The notes beneath the pieces were generated by a model. That model saw only the letters and a list, made by a program, of their open reading frames with translations. It searched no databases and was not told where the DNA came from. The translations under genes and the position numbers were made by a program. From contig DF241568.1 of the NCBI GenBank assembly GCA_000507305.1, positions 1 through 64,000 of the forward strand: a stretch of 64,000 nt of DNA, given 5' to 3'. Source of the stretch: Breviolum minutum Mf 1.05b.01. Lineage: Eukaryota; Sar; Dinophyceae; Suessiales; Symbiodiniaceae. Within the stretch, counting starts at the first letter, position 1. Every line of letters begins with the position of its first letter. Shown here piece by piece: positions 43,026-54,089 of this stretch.

Positions 43026-43664
43026 GTTTTCGTTCAACTTTAGAGAATTTAGGGGGGAAGTTTTTTTTTTGACACATTCTTGCTTGATGATGTTGGATGT
43101 TTTCTCCTGAATTCCCCGATGGATTCTTTGGTTTAAACCCTTATGAGTCAAACAGAGAACGGATCATCCTCCCCAAATTTTCGGTGTGAATATGAAAACA
43201 AATCAAACGCCACCTTCGCAATACCTTGAACTTTTCAAGGCAACAAAGTGATGAAAAAAAACATGATTCGCACATCTACAACCACATTCTTCGATAATTA
43301 TTTTCCCATCAACCCCGAGCTACTCTCAAAGGATTACCTCGCAATTTGTCCACAAGTGCAACAGGGTTTGCAACGAATGTGCCCCTGAAACATCACAAAA
43401 AAACAAAATACCGATCTGCTGCAGTTGGTCAAATCACCGAGAGAACAACTGATGATGATCCACCAAATTGGCTTTGAACAAATGTCTTATATAAAATAAT
43501 TCTAAAATGTAACTGGGTAGTTTCCACCCCTCTATTACCCAAACCACCGTTTTGTCTTGTTGATGAAACAATATCATGCTATATAATGCTACATATATAT
43601 ACATACACAATATACATGTACCAATATGTGATACCTTTTTGGGTCCATGGCTCATCAAATGGGT

Positions 43665-43800
43665 TACTATTAAAAAAACATGGTAGTCCCTTTTAGATGG
43701 TGATAAACCCATATACCGCATACCTATAAAAAAATGGTGGTTCACTCGTAAACCCACCCAGCTAAAATTAAAACATGGTGGCCATTTTTTCCCACATCGA
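43665..43800. repeat. family G repeat, degenerate
   Basis: ACATGGTAGTCCCTTTTAGATGGTGATAAACCC, AAATGGTGGTTCACTCGTAAACCC and ACATGGTGGCCAT. The terminal arms are lost. Confidence 0.5.
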
Positions 43801-44135
43801 CTGAAATAACTTGGCCAATGATCCTTCGGAACTGCCAAAACCACTGGTGGTGAACTTCATGATTCATGAAGGGTTTCCAAACAGGGAATCCCTTCCTTAA
43901 AAAAGGAATACCTGCAAAGCCGTTGGTGCCCTATTTTTAAGGCAATAGTTGCTGGTTTTAGGGGTTTCCAGTTGCCTAAACAAAAAATAGAACACAAAAG
44001 GCGTTCCAGGTTAGATAATTTACCCACTTAGTTCCTTTTTTTTTTTGAAAATTTCCCATTTATGCGGCTTCTAACTAAAAGGTGTTTCGTCGGTATCTCT
44101 CCGGCAAAACCGTTTTTTTTTTCCACCAAGGCCCA

Positions 44136-44399
44136 ACTTGGAGGATGGGATCCCAGTTAGCGGTGTTTCGTGACCCGGCATGTATAAAAACCCATGAATC
44201 GTGACCCATCTAGACCATGGTTATGAACCACGAAACACTAAATGGGATGATTCCCCCTGGAAGTCGTTGCTACCATCTTAAAAAATGGTGGTTCCGTTTG
44301 GAAGATGATTTTTACCCTCTTACAAAAAAACATGGTGAAACTCGGAAACCAACCTTTTAAAAAAAGTGGTGGCCGGTCGGACTTCCAGGGATCCTCCAA
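44136..44399. repeat. family B repeat interrupted by family G
   Basis: Left B part: AACTTGGAGGATGGGATCCC. Inner right arm: CATGGTTATGAACCACGAAACACTAAATGGGATGATTCC. The terminal GATCCTCCAA is found only after the complete G copy at 44,254-44,391. G therefore landed in the right arm of B. Confidence 0.75.
44254..44391. repeat. family G repeat nested in B
   Basis: CCCTGGAAGTCGTTGCTACC to GGACTTCCAGGG. Arms are intact. Confidence 0.85.
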
Positions 44400-44550
44400 T
44401 TTCCACCAATTTCCTTACAAGGGTGGGCCCCTCCCAGTTATAAATGGAGTTATAACCCCAATAAATGGCCGAAAATAAATGGGTTTGCCTGGGGTTATAA
44501 CTCTACTTATAGGGGTTATAACTCCACTTATAACTGGTTTTTGGACCCAC
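44400..44550. repeat. palindromic TTATAACTCC/GGAGTTATAA segment
   Basis: AATTTCCTTACAAGGGTGGGCC at 44,408 and GGACCCACCTTGTAAGGAAATT at 44,544 are inverted. AGTTATAAATGGAGTTATAACCCC and GGGGTTATAACTCCACTTATAACT form inner arms. Related half-copies lie near 37.7 kb. Confidence 0.65.
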
Positions 44551-44569
44551 CTTGTAAGGAAATTGGTTG

Positions 44570-44740
44570 CAATTTTCAAGATTCGCCACCTCAAAGGTCC
44601 TTTGTGCTTTCCCGCGGGCTTCTTGTGACCGACCGACGGACGTTGCTAGCTACGGACTTTTTTTCGGACGGCGACGCGGCCCAGTGGCAACGGACGGTGA
44701 AGTTTCGCAACGCACCGGTCGGTGGAGATTTAGGATAATA
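44570..44740. other. GC-rich block, possible exon
   Basis: A plus frame reads LLVTDRRTLLATDFFSDGD, then AAQWQRTVKFRNAPVGGD. The minus frames are also partly open. The CpG-rich composition contrasts sharply with the flanks. No domain is recognised and the strand is unsure. Confidence 0.25.
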
Positions 44741-45162
44741 CGCAATCCGGAACTCCCCAGGAAAGTTCACACCCCGGAGGTTTTTTTTTGGTATCTAAGA
44801 TGCTCGAAATTCTGGGTTGACGATGATTTGTAGTTTTTGCAGTTTACGGGTCAAGAACTAACCTTGACAATCCATGGGGCGACCCGGGGCCTCCTTACTA
44901 TATGCCCCAAATGGTCAACTGGCGAATGATTCGTTGAAATGTACCCACAAGTAAAATACCAAAACATTGCTGGTTCAGAATCCTTGAGGGATCTCAACAA
45001 AAATAAATACATCTGACATCTGGTGTAATTGTAAATTGCTTTGAAGGGTTGGTTGGTTCTGGTGTTTCGGACGATATCCTCACCTAACATAATGAGATGA
45101 CATTTCCGGCTGATTGAAGAGAGATCTCCTCCCCAAAAAGTGAGCTCAGATTTGTACACCTA

Positions 45163-45290
45163 TACTAAGGCAAAACTTAGGTCCCCCTTTCAAAAAGTTT
45201 AACAACATGATTTTGGGTTCCATTTTCAAACTACCCACTTTTCTCAAAAGGGACGTCCAGGTTATAAAAATTGGTCAACATCCAGGTTTG
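45163..45290. repeat. family J repeat
   Basis: ACTAAGGCAAAACTTAGGTCCCCC followed by a diverged middle and a TTTGCCAAGC end. Confidence 0.5.
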
Positions 45291-45299
45291 CCAAGCATA

Positions 45300-46050
45300 C
45301 ACTCTCAAGGGTAAATTCTGGACACCTTCAAACAATTATATGCCCTAAGGATCATTGTCCTTTCCAATGGATGGGTGAATGAACCTGTATGACGCAGGGG
45401 TGTACAGGTCCTCAAAATAGCCAGTGACTTGAGGGGTCAGGATACTTTGGGTTGTTTGAAACAGAATTCCTTTAAATGAACTTCTATCCCGTCCATCTTC
45501 CCCAAGCAAAAAATAGTTGCCATTTTGAGGTATCTATATCTCAGGAAACACTTGTGGGGAAGAGCAACATCTTCACCTAATAAGATCAAACCATATGTAG
45601 AACAGTACTTGGTAAATAAATGATAGTACGTGTGGCCACTTGGTCACAACAGTCAGTAATGGATATGAATCAAAAAAACATGATTTCAAATGATTTCAAT
45701 ATTTTCAATAGGACTTGCCAAGCAATTTTGCCAAACATCACATCACACATTTTCATCAGACCTAAAAACCCAACCCTCCCTGAAACTGACGCTGTAAGTT
45801 TATCCCTGAAAAATCCAGCTGGGGATTGGAAGATACATTTCCAGGAAATTAGCATATCCCACCTGGGGAAGTTCGAAAAATCATCGACTCATAATGGACT
45901 TTGAAAAGGGGATATGTGAGTTCCCAGGAGGATACCTTTCCTTTTCGTGCCTTTTAAGTGCCTTAAAACAGCGGTTCGTTTCAGGGGGCATTTCAAAGGA
46001 GTGAATTCCCATCCTGTAGTTCACCGTGACATACGTCCAAGTTCATAGGT
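45300..46050. other. no gene seen
   Basis: Contains one degenerate family D segment at 45,772-45,850 (CCCTCCCTGAAACTGAC, GGATTGGAAGATACATTTCC). Nothing else is recognisable. Confidence 0.45.
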
Positions 46051-46054
46051 CCAT

Positions 46055-46180
46055 ACACCTGGGAAGATTCACATGGAACCTGAGAATACGGGCCCCCTGC
46101 AAAAAGGAAAACAACATCTTCCAACACACTCATGTTCAGGGATTTTCAGGCTCTATGCTAATCTTCGGGGGTGTACCTAA
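46055..46180. repeat. family E/D hybrid repeat
   Basis: TACACCTGGGAAGATTCACATGG at the left end, GGGCCCCCTGCAAAAAGGAAA and CATCTTCCAAC inside as in D, ATGCTAATCTTCGGGGGTGTA at the right end as in E. Confidence 0.6.
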
Positions 46181-46479
46181 AATGGAATAGAATATTTTGG
46201 TTTCCATATATGATTTTTTTTATCCGTGAGGGGGGTGTCCTGGACTCAAACCTGTAAGCGGACATGATTTCGTAGCATCTTCAAACGCGCAGTGTCAATT
46301 TCAGCTAGTAGGTAGCATAAGTTCGACTGAGACCGGGATAACATCTTAGTAGTTCACATCGTTCCTACAAGTCAAGCATATCATTCTGTAAAATATGCAA
46401 CATTATACGTATGCAATTGTATATCATACATATAAAAATATAAATGATATGTATACTAATGTATACCTAAATATCCAAA

Positions 46480-46670
46480 TTCTGCGTGTGAGCACCGGCA
46501 CCGCCGAACAATAACAGCTCTCCCTTTTTTCACCGATGGCCGACCCATTCGCGGTGCGGAAGAAGCGGCGGTTGCTCCATATGCCACTTGATCGACCCAT
46601 CAGTCATAGAAGACAGAAACAAAAGCACCGACATGTTTCGTGAGCTTTGTTCAAACCCACAAGATCCATG
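46480..46670 (-). pseudogene. Kelch-repeat segment with in-frame stop
   Basis: The minus frame reads MTDGSIKWHMEQPPLLPHR and EWVGHR, then TGA, then KKGELLLFGGAGAHTQNL. W-(x)5-P-(x)3-P-x-R-x-x-x-x-H followed by G-E-L-L-L-F-G-G-A-G is a full Kelch blade joined across the stop. The stop could be a nonsense mutation, an intron boundary just there, or a sequencing indel in the following A-run; which one cannot be told from this sequence. The upstream part (SSRNMSVLLFLSSMTDGS) could be the end of the preceding blade. Confidence 0.52.
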
Positions 46671-47408
46671 TATGGCATATTTACCTACGTTCAGTTGATT
46701 CTTATGGTACATGCATATAGGTAAGTATACCATACATGGATTCTATGGGAAAAGTCATTGAACAGGGTAGATCTTCTTGCTGTAGTAGGTGCATCTTGAA
46801 ACTTACACTTGTTGATACAAGTCCAATGTTTCAATCTTAGGACTTCCCTCAACATGTTCATCTTTGGCACTAAACAGCTGATTTAAGGGAGAAAATCAGT
46901 GCCAATGTTTCATTGTTTTTTCTGCGCCCAAACCCATGTTCTGAATCACATTGTTTTTTACCTCAGTGTTTGTGTATTGTTTTTTTTGTGTTACGGGCTT
47001 ACCAGCTGAAAAAACATGTCCCCAAATGCAACAAACATCGTTTTGTAGGTGTTCCCCTGGAATTTTGTTCAGGCTTTCGTACTGCAGATTTGCTTCTTCG
47101 ATGCTTAGAAGAGGATGAAACAACAAATTCCCCGCAATGGTGTTCTTGGATTTTTCCCCAACTGGTGATAGCTCTTAGGGGTTCTTACTTCTCACAAGGG
47201 AGGTGCTTGGTGCCACCGTTGGATCTTTGGGTACTAAACTTGGGATGTTGTTTCGGTTGCTGTTAAGGATGTTCAACGGTGGTAAGTGTTTGGACGGTTT
47301 TGGTGTGCTGCAAATGTGCTTTCAAATCAAAAATGCTATCCGGGGTCTATGCCGGTGTATTGATTTCTATTCATATACCATGGATTACCCCGGTAGGGAA
47401 AGGATCAA

Positions 47409-47540
47409 GACTAGGCAAAACTTAGGTCCCCCGCCAAAGGTTTAGCTCTTAGTGAGTTACATTCAAAAACCCATCCAAATTTTAAAGGGGGCTACGGCTC
47501 AAGGGTATAAGGGACGAAAAACCCAAAGATTTGCCAACAA
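47409..47540. repeat. family J repeat
   Basis: GACTAGGCAAAACTTAGGTCCCC, TAGTGAGTTACATTCAAAAACCC, AATTTTAAAGGGGGCT and AAAGATTTGCCAA. Confidence 0.6.
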
Positions 47541-47576
47541 AAACCTCACTTGGGCAACTAATCATTGCAACTTTTC

Positions 47577-47694
47577 TAGTTGGTGGTTGAACCAACCCAC
47601 CCAATTGAACAATTCGAAAAATATGAGTCAAATTCCATCATTTGCAGCAGGTAGGTCGGGGTGAACATGAAAAAACATCTCTGAAACCAACCAA
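47577..47694. repeat. family A repeat
   Basis: CTAGTTGGTGGTTGAACC to CTGAAACCAACCAACTA. It has an extra CCCAATTGAACAATTCG segment. Confidence 0.7.
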
Positions 47695-47697
47695 CTA

Positions 47698-47814
47698 CTG
47701 GTTACCGTGGTTTCAAACCAACCCATCTGAAAAATATGCGAACGTCAAAATGGGTTCATCTTCCCCAATTTTTCGGGGTGAACATTAACAAATATCTGAA
47801 GTTTCACCACCCAG
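47698..47814. repeat. family A repeat, GAAGTTTCACCA subtype
   Basis: It follows the previous copy head to tail. TGGTTACCGTGGTTTCAAACC to GAAGTTTCACCACCCAG. Confidence 0.7.
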
Positions 47815-48004
47815 TATAATTATAATCCCTATAACTGGGGTAGTATAACCCCCTATACGGTCAACTGGTGCATCGAAGTTTCACCAACTAGTTTTGATAC
47901 TGATGATGTCCACTTTCCATGGAACCTGATGTCCACTTATGCATGGGCCGAGTCGGTCAACCCACGGAGCTTTTCAGCCTCATCACCTGGCAACGAGGTG
48001 ATGA

Positions 48005-48110
48005 CTACTTGGAGGATCTCCAAAGACCTGGGGTTGTTGGGCCTTTTCACCCCTTCCAAATGGCCGAAATTTATGGTTTATATCAAGGTTACTAACGGCA
48101 ATTTTGAAGG
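48005..48110. repeat. family B repeat, left two-thirds
   Basis: TACTTGGAGGATCTCC, ACCTGGGGTTGTTGGGCC, CCTTCCAAATGGCCGAAAT. It continues into a tandem GATGCTGGA(A/T)TTTGA(T/C)(G)A segment to about 48,180. Confidence 0.55.
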
Positions 48111-48584
48111 TGATGCTGGATTTTGATGATTTTCAGGATGATGCTGGAAGTTTGACAATTTTGAAGATGATGCTGGATTCTGATGACTACTTACAAGTCC
48201 TAAAATGATCGTCCAAGTGCGGTCTTTTTTGGCGATTTTCCAAATTGGAGGAGGTTTCCCTTGAAAAACCAAGTCAACCTTTTTGGGTGAAGTGCATTTT
48301 TGGGTCGCCATGCTCCAAGATGTGCAGGATTTAAAGGAAAATAAAATGATACTAATTGAAATAATGCTGACTTTCATTTTGCGGCCCTGCCTAGTTTCAG
48401 GGGCGAACTGCCAGTTTCAGGCAGGGTGCATACAAATCATCCGGTTCCGTTCCATGTCCTGCCACAAAACCCAACCACCACCAAGCACCTTGAAGTCCTA
48501 TCAAAGGGTATACTCTCAATGTTTTAGGATGCAAGGTCCCAACCCTCATAAACGAAAGGGAAATTCCCATACCATCCCGAAAAT

Positions 48585-48692
48585 TACTCCCCGGAAAACG
48601 AATGAATGTCCCCTGAAAATCAATGGTTGGAAGATGCATTTCCTATTGAAATAGTCCCTTTTTAGGGGACATGTTAGTTTTCAGGGGTGGAA
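48585..48692. repeat. family D repeat
   Basis: ACTCCCCGGAAAACGAATGAATGTCCCCTGAAAATCAATGG to GGGGACATGTTAGTTTTCAGGGGTGGA. It is followed at once by another fold-back (next entry). Confidence 0.7.
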
Positions 48693-48694
48693 GA

Positions 48695-48802
48695 TGGTAA
48701 ACTAACATAGCTGGCTGGAATATCCCCCATCTTCAATAGGGAATACATCTTCAATCCGGGTCCATTTTCCAGCCAGCTATGTTAGTTTACCGGAGTGTAT
48801 CA
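48695..48802. repeat. fold-back element related to D
   Basis: AAACTAACATAGCTGGCTGG at the left end and CCAGCCAGCTATGTTAGTTT at the right are perfect inverted 20-mers. The core has CAATAGGGAATACATCTTCAATCC. Confidence 0.85.
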
Positions 48803-48947
48803 CCACCGAAAATTAAGATGTCACCCGAAAAAAGGAACAAAATTTCAAGAGGAAAATAATAGTCTTCAGTTATATACCTACTTCTAGGGGCCCTTAATAA
48901 CTCCACGCAGTGTTAGGGGCCCCACCTTGTAAAATGCATTTGATTGT

Positions 48948-49131
48948 TTAATGACCGGATCCTTACAATGGTTCATGTAGATATCATGAAATAATCCCCA
49001 CATTGGCTGGGTTGTCGACTTCTCGACCTGAGTACTCGTGAAACGAGCTGCACTTCTGACCGGCAGTGGGTAAGATTTCATCCCCTCCATATACCCTAAA
49101 CAACCAGTTGTTCTTTTTTGTTTTGCTCATT
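48948..49131. repeat. family F repeat with a foreign-looking insert
   Basis: GATTGTTTAATGACCGGATCC and GGTAAGATTTCATCCCC with AACAACCAG are F sequence. Between them about 65 bp (roughly 49,005-49,070) is GC-rich, absent from other F copies, and open on the minus strand as LPVRSAARFTSTQVEKSTT. Confidence 0.55.
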
Positions 49132-49138
49132 TGCATTT

Positions 49139-49243
49139 GGGTGTTTCCGAAAAGAGAGGTACCCTCAAATCATCCATTTTAATAGGGTTTTCCGTCATTT
49201 TCACCATCCATTTTGGGGTACCCCTATTTTTGGAAACACCCAT
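49139..49243. repeat. family C repeat
   Basis: GGGTGTTTCCGAAAAGAG to CTATTTTTGGAAACACCCA. Confidence 0.85.
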
Positions 49244-49350
49244 TTTCTTGTTTTCATTCTGAATGATTCGCTGTTTTAAAGGTGGAGTGGGTCGTCAAAT
49301 TGGACCTTTCTCCCAGGTGGCTGGTTTGCCAAGGGTCGATGGCATGGCAT

Positions 49351-49526
49351 TCTCCCCTGAAACTAACATGGTTTGCTCCCTGAAAATCAATGGTTGCCCT
49401 GGAAGTCGTTGCCACCATTCAAACAAAAACAGGTGGTTCCTTTGGATGATGATTTTCACCCCTACTAAAAATAATGGTGAAACTCGGAGTAACCAACCGG
49501 ACTAAAAAATGGTGTCCTTCCAAGGG
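49351..49526. repeat. family D left half followed by family G
   Basis: CTCCCCTGAAACTAACATGG and CCCTGAAAATCAATGGTTG (to about 49,395) are the left half of D. G then runs CCCTGGAAGTCGTTGCCACC to CCTTCCAAGGGTCC. The right half of D is not found after G. Confidence 0.65.
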
Positions 49527-49694
49527 TCCTTCCAAGGACATATATGACATGACAAGCAGCCACCCCAAGTGGGGCCACCAGCCTTAAATATTGTCCCTGG
49601 CTTTTGCCAGGCTTCACCGCACCAGCTGTTTCCTCCAAGGGCTTGTGTACCTGCAATTAGGTGTGCGCCGTTACATGGGTGTAAATCCAACAAT

Positions 49695-49798
49695 AGGGGT
49701 GGGCCCCCAAAATGAATGTTTTATAACAGAAAGCCCTAATGAAAATGGATGATTTGGGGGGGAAAACCGTTAAACCCACTATTTTCGGAAACATCCAA
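49695..49798. repeat. family C repeat, opposite orientation, diverged
   Basis: GGGTGGGCCCCCAAAATGAATG, ATGAAAATGGATGATTTGGGGGG and TATTTTCGGAAACATCCA. Confidence 0.6.
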
Positions 49799-50327
49799 TA
49801 TAGTAAAGACTGGCGTCCTTGTTTTTTTTTCGGAGATTCAACCAAAGGTAAATTGGTGGTTTGGATTGGTGGTATGGGATTCCAGGGTGTCACTAAGCAA
49901 CAATTCCTTTTCATAAGGGGATTCGAAATATCCAAACCACCAACCCAACCCGCCAATTAACCATTGACTGAGAGATGTAACATCAAAAACATCACATAAG
50001 CAAAGCTTCACCCAAAGGATGTTGCGGCCTTTTCTGGTCAAATGATTGTACTTTATAAATTTTGGGCTGTGTAAATTTCATTCGTGGTGAACACATTTTT
50101 TTGGGTACTTAACATTTATTTTTCATTTTAACCTTCTCCAAGGGTTTACCTTTGAAATTATGCTGGTATTGCTCCGAGATGCATTGGGTTAATATCACCA
50201 ATTTGTCCATCAAACATATCATGGCCGGTCTACCAAAACTCGTTGCACCAAAAAAAGAAACAAGATCAACACTGGACAATGAGCCTCCTACGAAGCAAAT
50301 CATGGTCTTGTAAGGACTACTTGGAGG

Positions 50328-50464
50328 ATCATCCCATTTAATACGTGGGTTGAAAACCATGGTTAGTAAGTCCCCTAACTGGGGTTGTTCCCCTTCCAAA
50401 TGGCCTAAATTGGTTATAAATGGGGGTTACGAGCTACTTACTAACTGGGATGATCCTCCAAGTA
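50328..50464. repeat. family B repeat
   Basis: TACTTGGAGGATCATCCCAT to GGGATGATCCTCCAAGTA. Confidence 0.85.
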
Positions 50465-50940
50465 GGGACCATTTTCCACTGAACCATGATTGGGAAAAAA
50501 CAAAATGCTTGAAGCCAGCATCATTCACCCTGCACCTAGTCTCTGACCCATCATTCCACGAATCAATTGAGTGTAAGAGACTCCTGGAATGGAACCTTAG
50601 GGGAGCTCCCCCAAATAAGCTACTAGCGAGGGCTGTCCCAAGCATTTGCTAAACCATCTATGTAGGGTACCGCTTGAAAGTAAAGATTCGCACATATGAT
50701 AGCTCTCTGTTAATATTTGCGCCAATTATGTATCGCTCAAGATATGAATGTATCAAACATCACCTACAGAGAAACAGTAACATAACATACTACCCACTAT
50801 GTGTTGGTTCGAACCCAAGAAAACAACTATTTGTCAAACTGGTTTCCTTTTCTTTTCTTTCTCCAAATTTGAGGGTATCAATTCTCCAGAACTGCTTGAA
50901 AACACCACCCTAGACATTGACTGTATCTTGGCTAACCATG

Positions 50941-51048
50941 GTTACCCTCTCTGAAACTAACATAGCACCTAAAAATGGATGGTTGGAATATTAGTTTCCT
51001 TTTGGGATGGCCTATTATCAGGTGCTATGTTAGTTTCAGGGAGTGTAT
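50941..51048. repeat. family D repeat
   Basis: TACCCTCTCTGAAACTAACATAGCACCT to AGGTGCTATGTTAGTTTCAGGGAGTGTA. Arms of about 30 bases are nearly perfect. Confidence 0.85.
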
Positions 51049-51102
51049 TAAACACTTACACAAAACCTGGGAGCCCATGTCCTCCAAGAAAATCCCTTTA
51101 CT

Positions 51103-51213
51103 TTACACCCCAGAAGTTTAACAGCTCGCCCCTGAAAAGTTACCCTCCCAAAAGGTAAGTAGTCTTCCAACCATCCATTTTCAGGGGCGAGCTGCTAAAC
51201 TTCCGGTGGGTAA
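51103..51213. repeat. family D repeat, AAGTTTAACA variant
   Basis: TACACCCCAGAAGTTTAACAGCTCGCCCCTGAAAA to TTTTCAGGGGCGAGCTGCTAAACTTCCGGTGGGTAA. Confidence 0.8.
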
Positions 51214-51897
51214 CCCGAAAAAATCCCATCCGCGTCAACAAACATTCATCGAAAAAGCTCGGCTCACCATGGAAGGTGCAAAACCCTCACCGTTCTTGTA
51301 AATCACCTCGCACTCATCCTGAGTTGTTCAGGGGCACTTTAAATTGGTAGGATTTTTTTGACCCCACTGTAAATAGGCCGGCACCTCACTTGAGAGAAAA
51401 AAACACATGTTTTTTTTGTAGAGATGTGTGTTTTTTGATGCTTCGAAATTCTGGGTGATTTGGGGTCATGATCTTGTAGTCTTTTCATGTCTTTTCTTTC
51501 TTCTTCTGGGTTATTAAATCTCATGAAATTAAGCTAGGGGGAAACTTTGCCAACTTACTGCATAGTATGGTATCTTTTGGGAACAATTTTCCCCTTTCAT
51601 TTGGAGGTTTATAATCTGCCAAGTACCCCTCAGACAAATTCAACATGACAATGGAAAAATCACCATTCTTGATAGGATATACATCTTCAAATGGTTGGGT
51701 TTTCCATGGTCATGTTAGTTTTCCGAAATGTATTTTTTTTGTGTTCCTTTGGGGTCACGAATTCTGAGTCATACAACTCACTTAGTGGCAAAAAGAAATG
51801 ACGTCGTGATCGTATGGTTCGTAATGGTAAGTTGGGTGAAATGACCAAGATAAAAAAACCTGGATAAGTTGGTCCCTTAAATGGGGTTGAAACACCC

Positions 51898-52020
51898 ACT
51901 TGGATGTCCCAGGAAGTTAGGATCAAAGGTTCGTAAGTGGCTTATAACCCCATTTGTACCCCATTTGCAAGTATAGATTGTAACCCATTGATCCTAACTT
52001 CCAAGGGGACATCCAAGCAC
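51898..52020. repeat. family I repeat
   Basis: CTTGGATGTCCCAGGAAGTTAGGATC to GATCCTAACTTCCAAGGGGACATCCAAG. Confidence 0.85.
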
Positions 52021-52138
52021 CTTACTTGAGTTTCTAATTTCCGTGAGCCACTAGACTTTGGGTGCCCAAAGTTTGAGACAGCCGATTTCCAGCCGAATTT
52101 CCAAAGTAACGAGCCAGAAAAGGGTTCACAACTCAACA

Positions 52139-52222
52139 CATTGGTGCTTGATCCACCCAGTTTAAAAAATATGTGACCATCCCATTGGGTGATTTCGCCA
52201 AAAAAGGGTAAGAATGACTTCT
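52139..52222. repeat. family A repeat, decayed
   Basis: ATTGGTGCTTGATCCACCCAG, ATGTGACCATCCCATTGGGTGATTTCGCC. The right arm is lost. Confidence 0.5.
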
Positions 52223-52224
52223 GA

Positions 52225-52990
52225 AATCCTGAAAACCGTAAGATTGAAGTTAAAACATGGATAATTTTTCAAATGTTTTTACATCTTGAAAGGAGCATTT
52301 TCTCATTCACTTTACTGTGGTGTTTTGCATCAACAAAAAAAGACCATTCTCGCTCGTAAGCTGGAATCATTAACCATGCAGCCTGTGAACTCTGTTTACC
52401 CCGGGTCGTTATTAACTAGCAACCCAAACAATGCACCTATTGTTTTTGGAAAAAAATCAAGAATTACCATAGATTGGCATTAAATTTGATTCAGCAGCAC
52501 GTGTTATCATTTTTCGTATAAAACGAGTCATGACCAAGTGGCTATTGACTGGGCCGATTTACTGACCCCTGGTTTAACGGGGATCTATGCATACTCGTAT
52601 CCTTTGACTCATCATCCAGCAGTTTTTATGAACAACTCAACGATCTTTCGATCAACTGCACGGGGCCCCTGCAAAAACCCAGTCAGATTGGTTTTTGTTT
52701 GTTTCCAACGAATGCGCATGTACTACGTTCTGTCGTTTTCCTTTTCCTTTTCCTTTGTTCCAACTACCTTTGTCACGAGTTTGCTTCAGAATGGGATCCT
52801 CCATAAAACGTATCCTAGAAGGTCAAAAAAACACTTTACTATGACACTATGATTCTTATCTAAGTCTAGAGTATACCCACCCATTTTTCGAAACCAACTA
52901 TAAGTTTTTTTGTTGTTGTAGTCCCAAAGTATCCTGACCCCTCAATAGCCAAGCTATTCATACAGCTTCACCCTTCCAGGTGCCCCCGAC
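52225..52990. other. no gene seen
   Basis: Unique sequence with a (CTTTTC)n-like short run at 52,737-52,757. The plus frame of about 100 codons (52538-52852) is not protein-like. Confidence 0.4.
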
Positions 52991-53095
52991 AGACTCGATG
53001 GTGTCAAAGATGCTTTCGATCAATGGCTGTGGATCTTGAATCCATGAGGCCAAATCGCCTGGAGAATTTTCGCAGCGAGGAGAAATTTTCCCATA

Positions 53096-53202
53096 TGGAT
53101 GTTTCCGAAAATAGTGGGTTTTCCCCCCAAATCATCCATTGTAACAGGGTTTTCCATTGTAAACCATCCATTTTGGGGTATCACCATTATCGGAAACCCC
53201 CA
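53096..53202. repeat. family C repeat
   Basis: TGGATGTTTCCGAAAATAG to TTATCGGAAACCCCCA. CATAT flanks it on the left (before the element) and on the right (overlapping its last bases), a possible short duplication. Confidence 0.8.
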
Positions 53203-53730
53203 TATCATCCATGGGTTGCCTGGTATATTTTGCCAACGATTTTTTTTCGCTGGATTTTGATGGTAAATGTACTATATAAGGTAAATATATACAAGCGTCC
53301 CATGGACTGTAAGTTGGGGTTTGAGAATTTCATATGGACATTTGCGAGGTGAAGATGCTTGGCAAAAAAAATAAAAACACATTCTCCCAAATGGTGGTTT
53401 AATTGGTGAGTTACTGTGGTATAAGTAAAACTCACCTGAAAAACAAACAAAAAAAATGGACATCTCGCTTCCACTTGGTGGTTAGCAGGTTGCGTTGGGC
53501 CATATGAAGCCGAAAAGGTAAACACAACTTTGGACATCAGGGACTTCTAGGTAGCCAAAAGCTATCTAGTTGGTGGTTGAAGCACCACATTGAACAACTG
53601 AGTGGTGGTAGAAAATCAAAAAATCACATTACCTAAGCATCGGATCGATCCGAAAACCCCTTCTCTTGTCACTGGCGATTTTTTGAGGACCCTATATCCC
53701 TGCAGGTTCATTCACCCTTCTATTGGAAGG

Positions 53731-53878
53731 TACTTGGAGGATCATCCCATGACTTGTAAGTGGTTAATAACCATGGTTAGTAAGTCCCCTAAATGGGGTT
53801 CTTCCCCTTCCAAATGGCCTAAATGGCTTATAAATAGGGGTTACTAACCACTTACTAAATGGGATGATCCTCCAAGTA
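53731..53878. repeat. family B repeat
   Basis: TACTTGGAGGATCATCCCAT to GGGATGATCCTCCAAGTA. It is very close in sequence to the copy at 59.16 kb, so both may be recent. Confidence 0.9.
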
Positions 53879-54089
53879 CCAGCTGATTCTCAGAGTTAAA
53901 CAAATCCAAAGAAAAATTGGTCCTTTCCGAAAAAAAGCCTCTTGACAAGGCCCCCCCTTGTTGATCCCTTGTGTGCTCACGTTGGGATTCCTCGAGGTTC
54001 CATCTCAGGCGAAAAGAACACCGGAGATGTTCGAAAAAAAACAGTAAGGATTTTGGAAAGGAAATTGAAAATACCTGGATCTTCCACAT

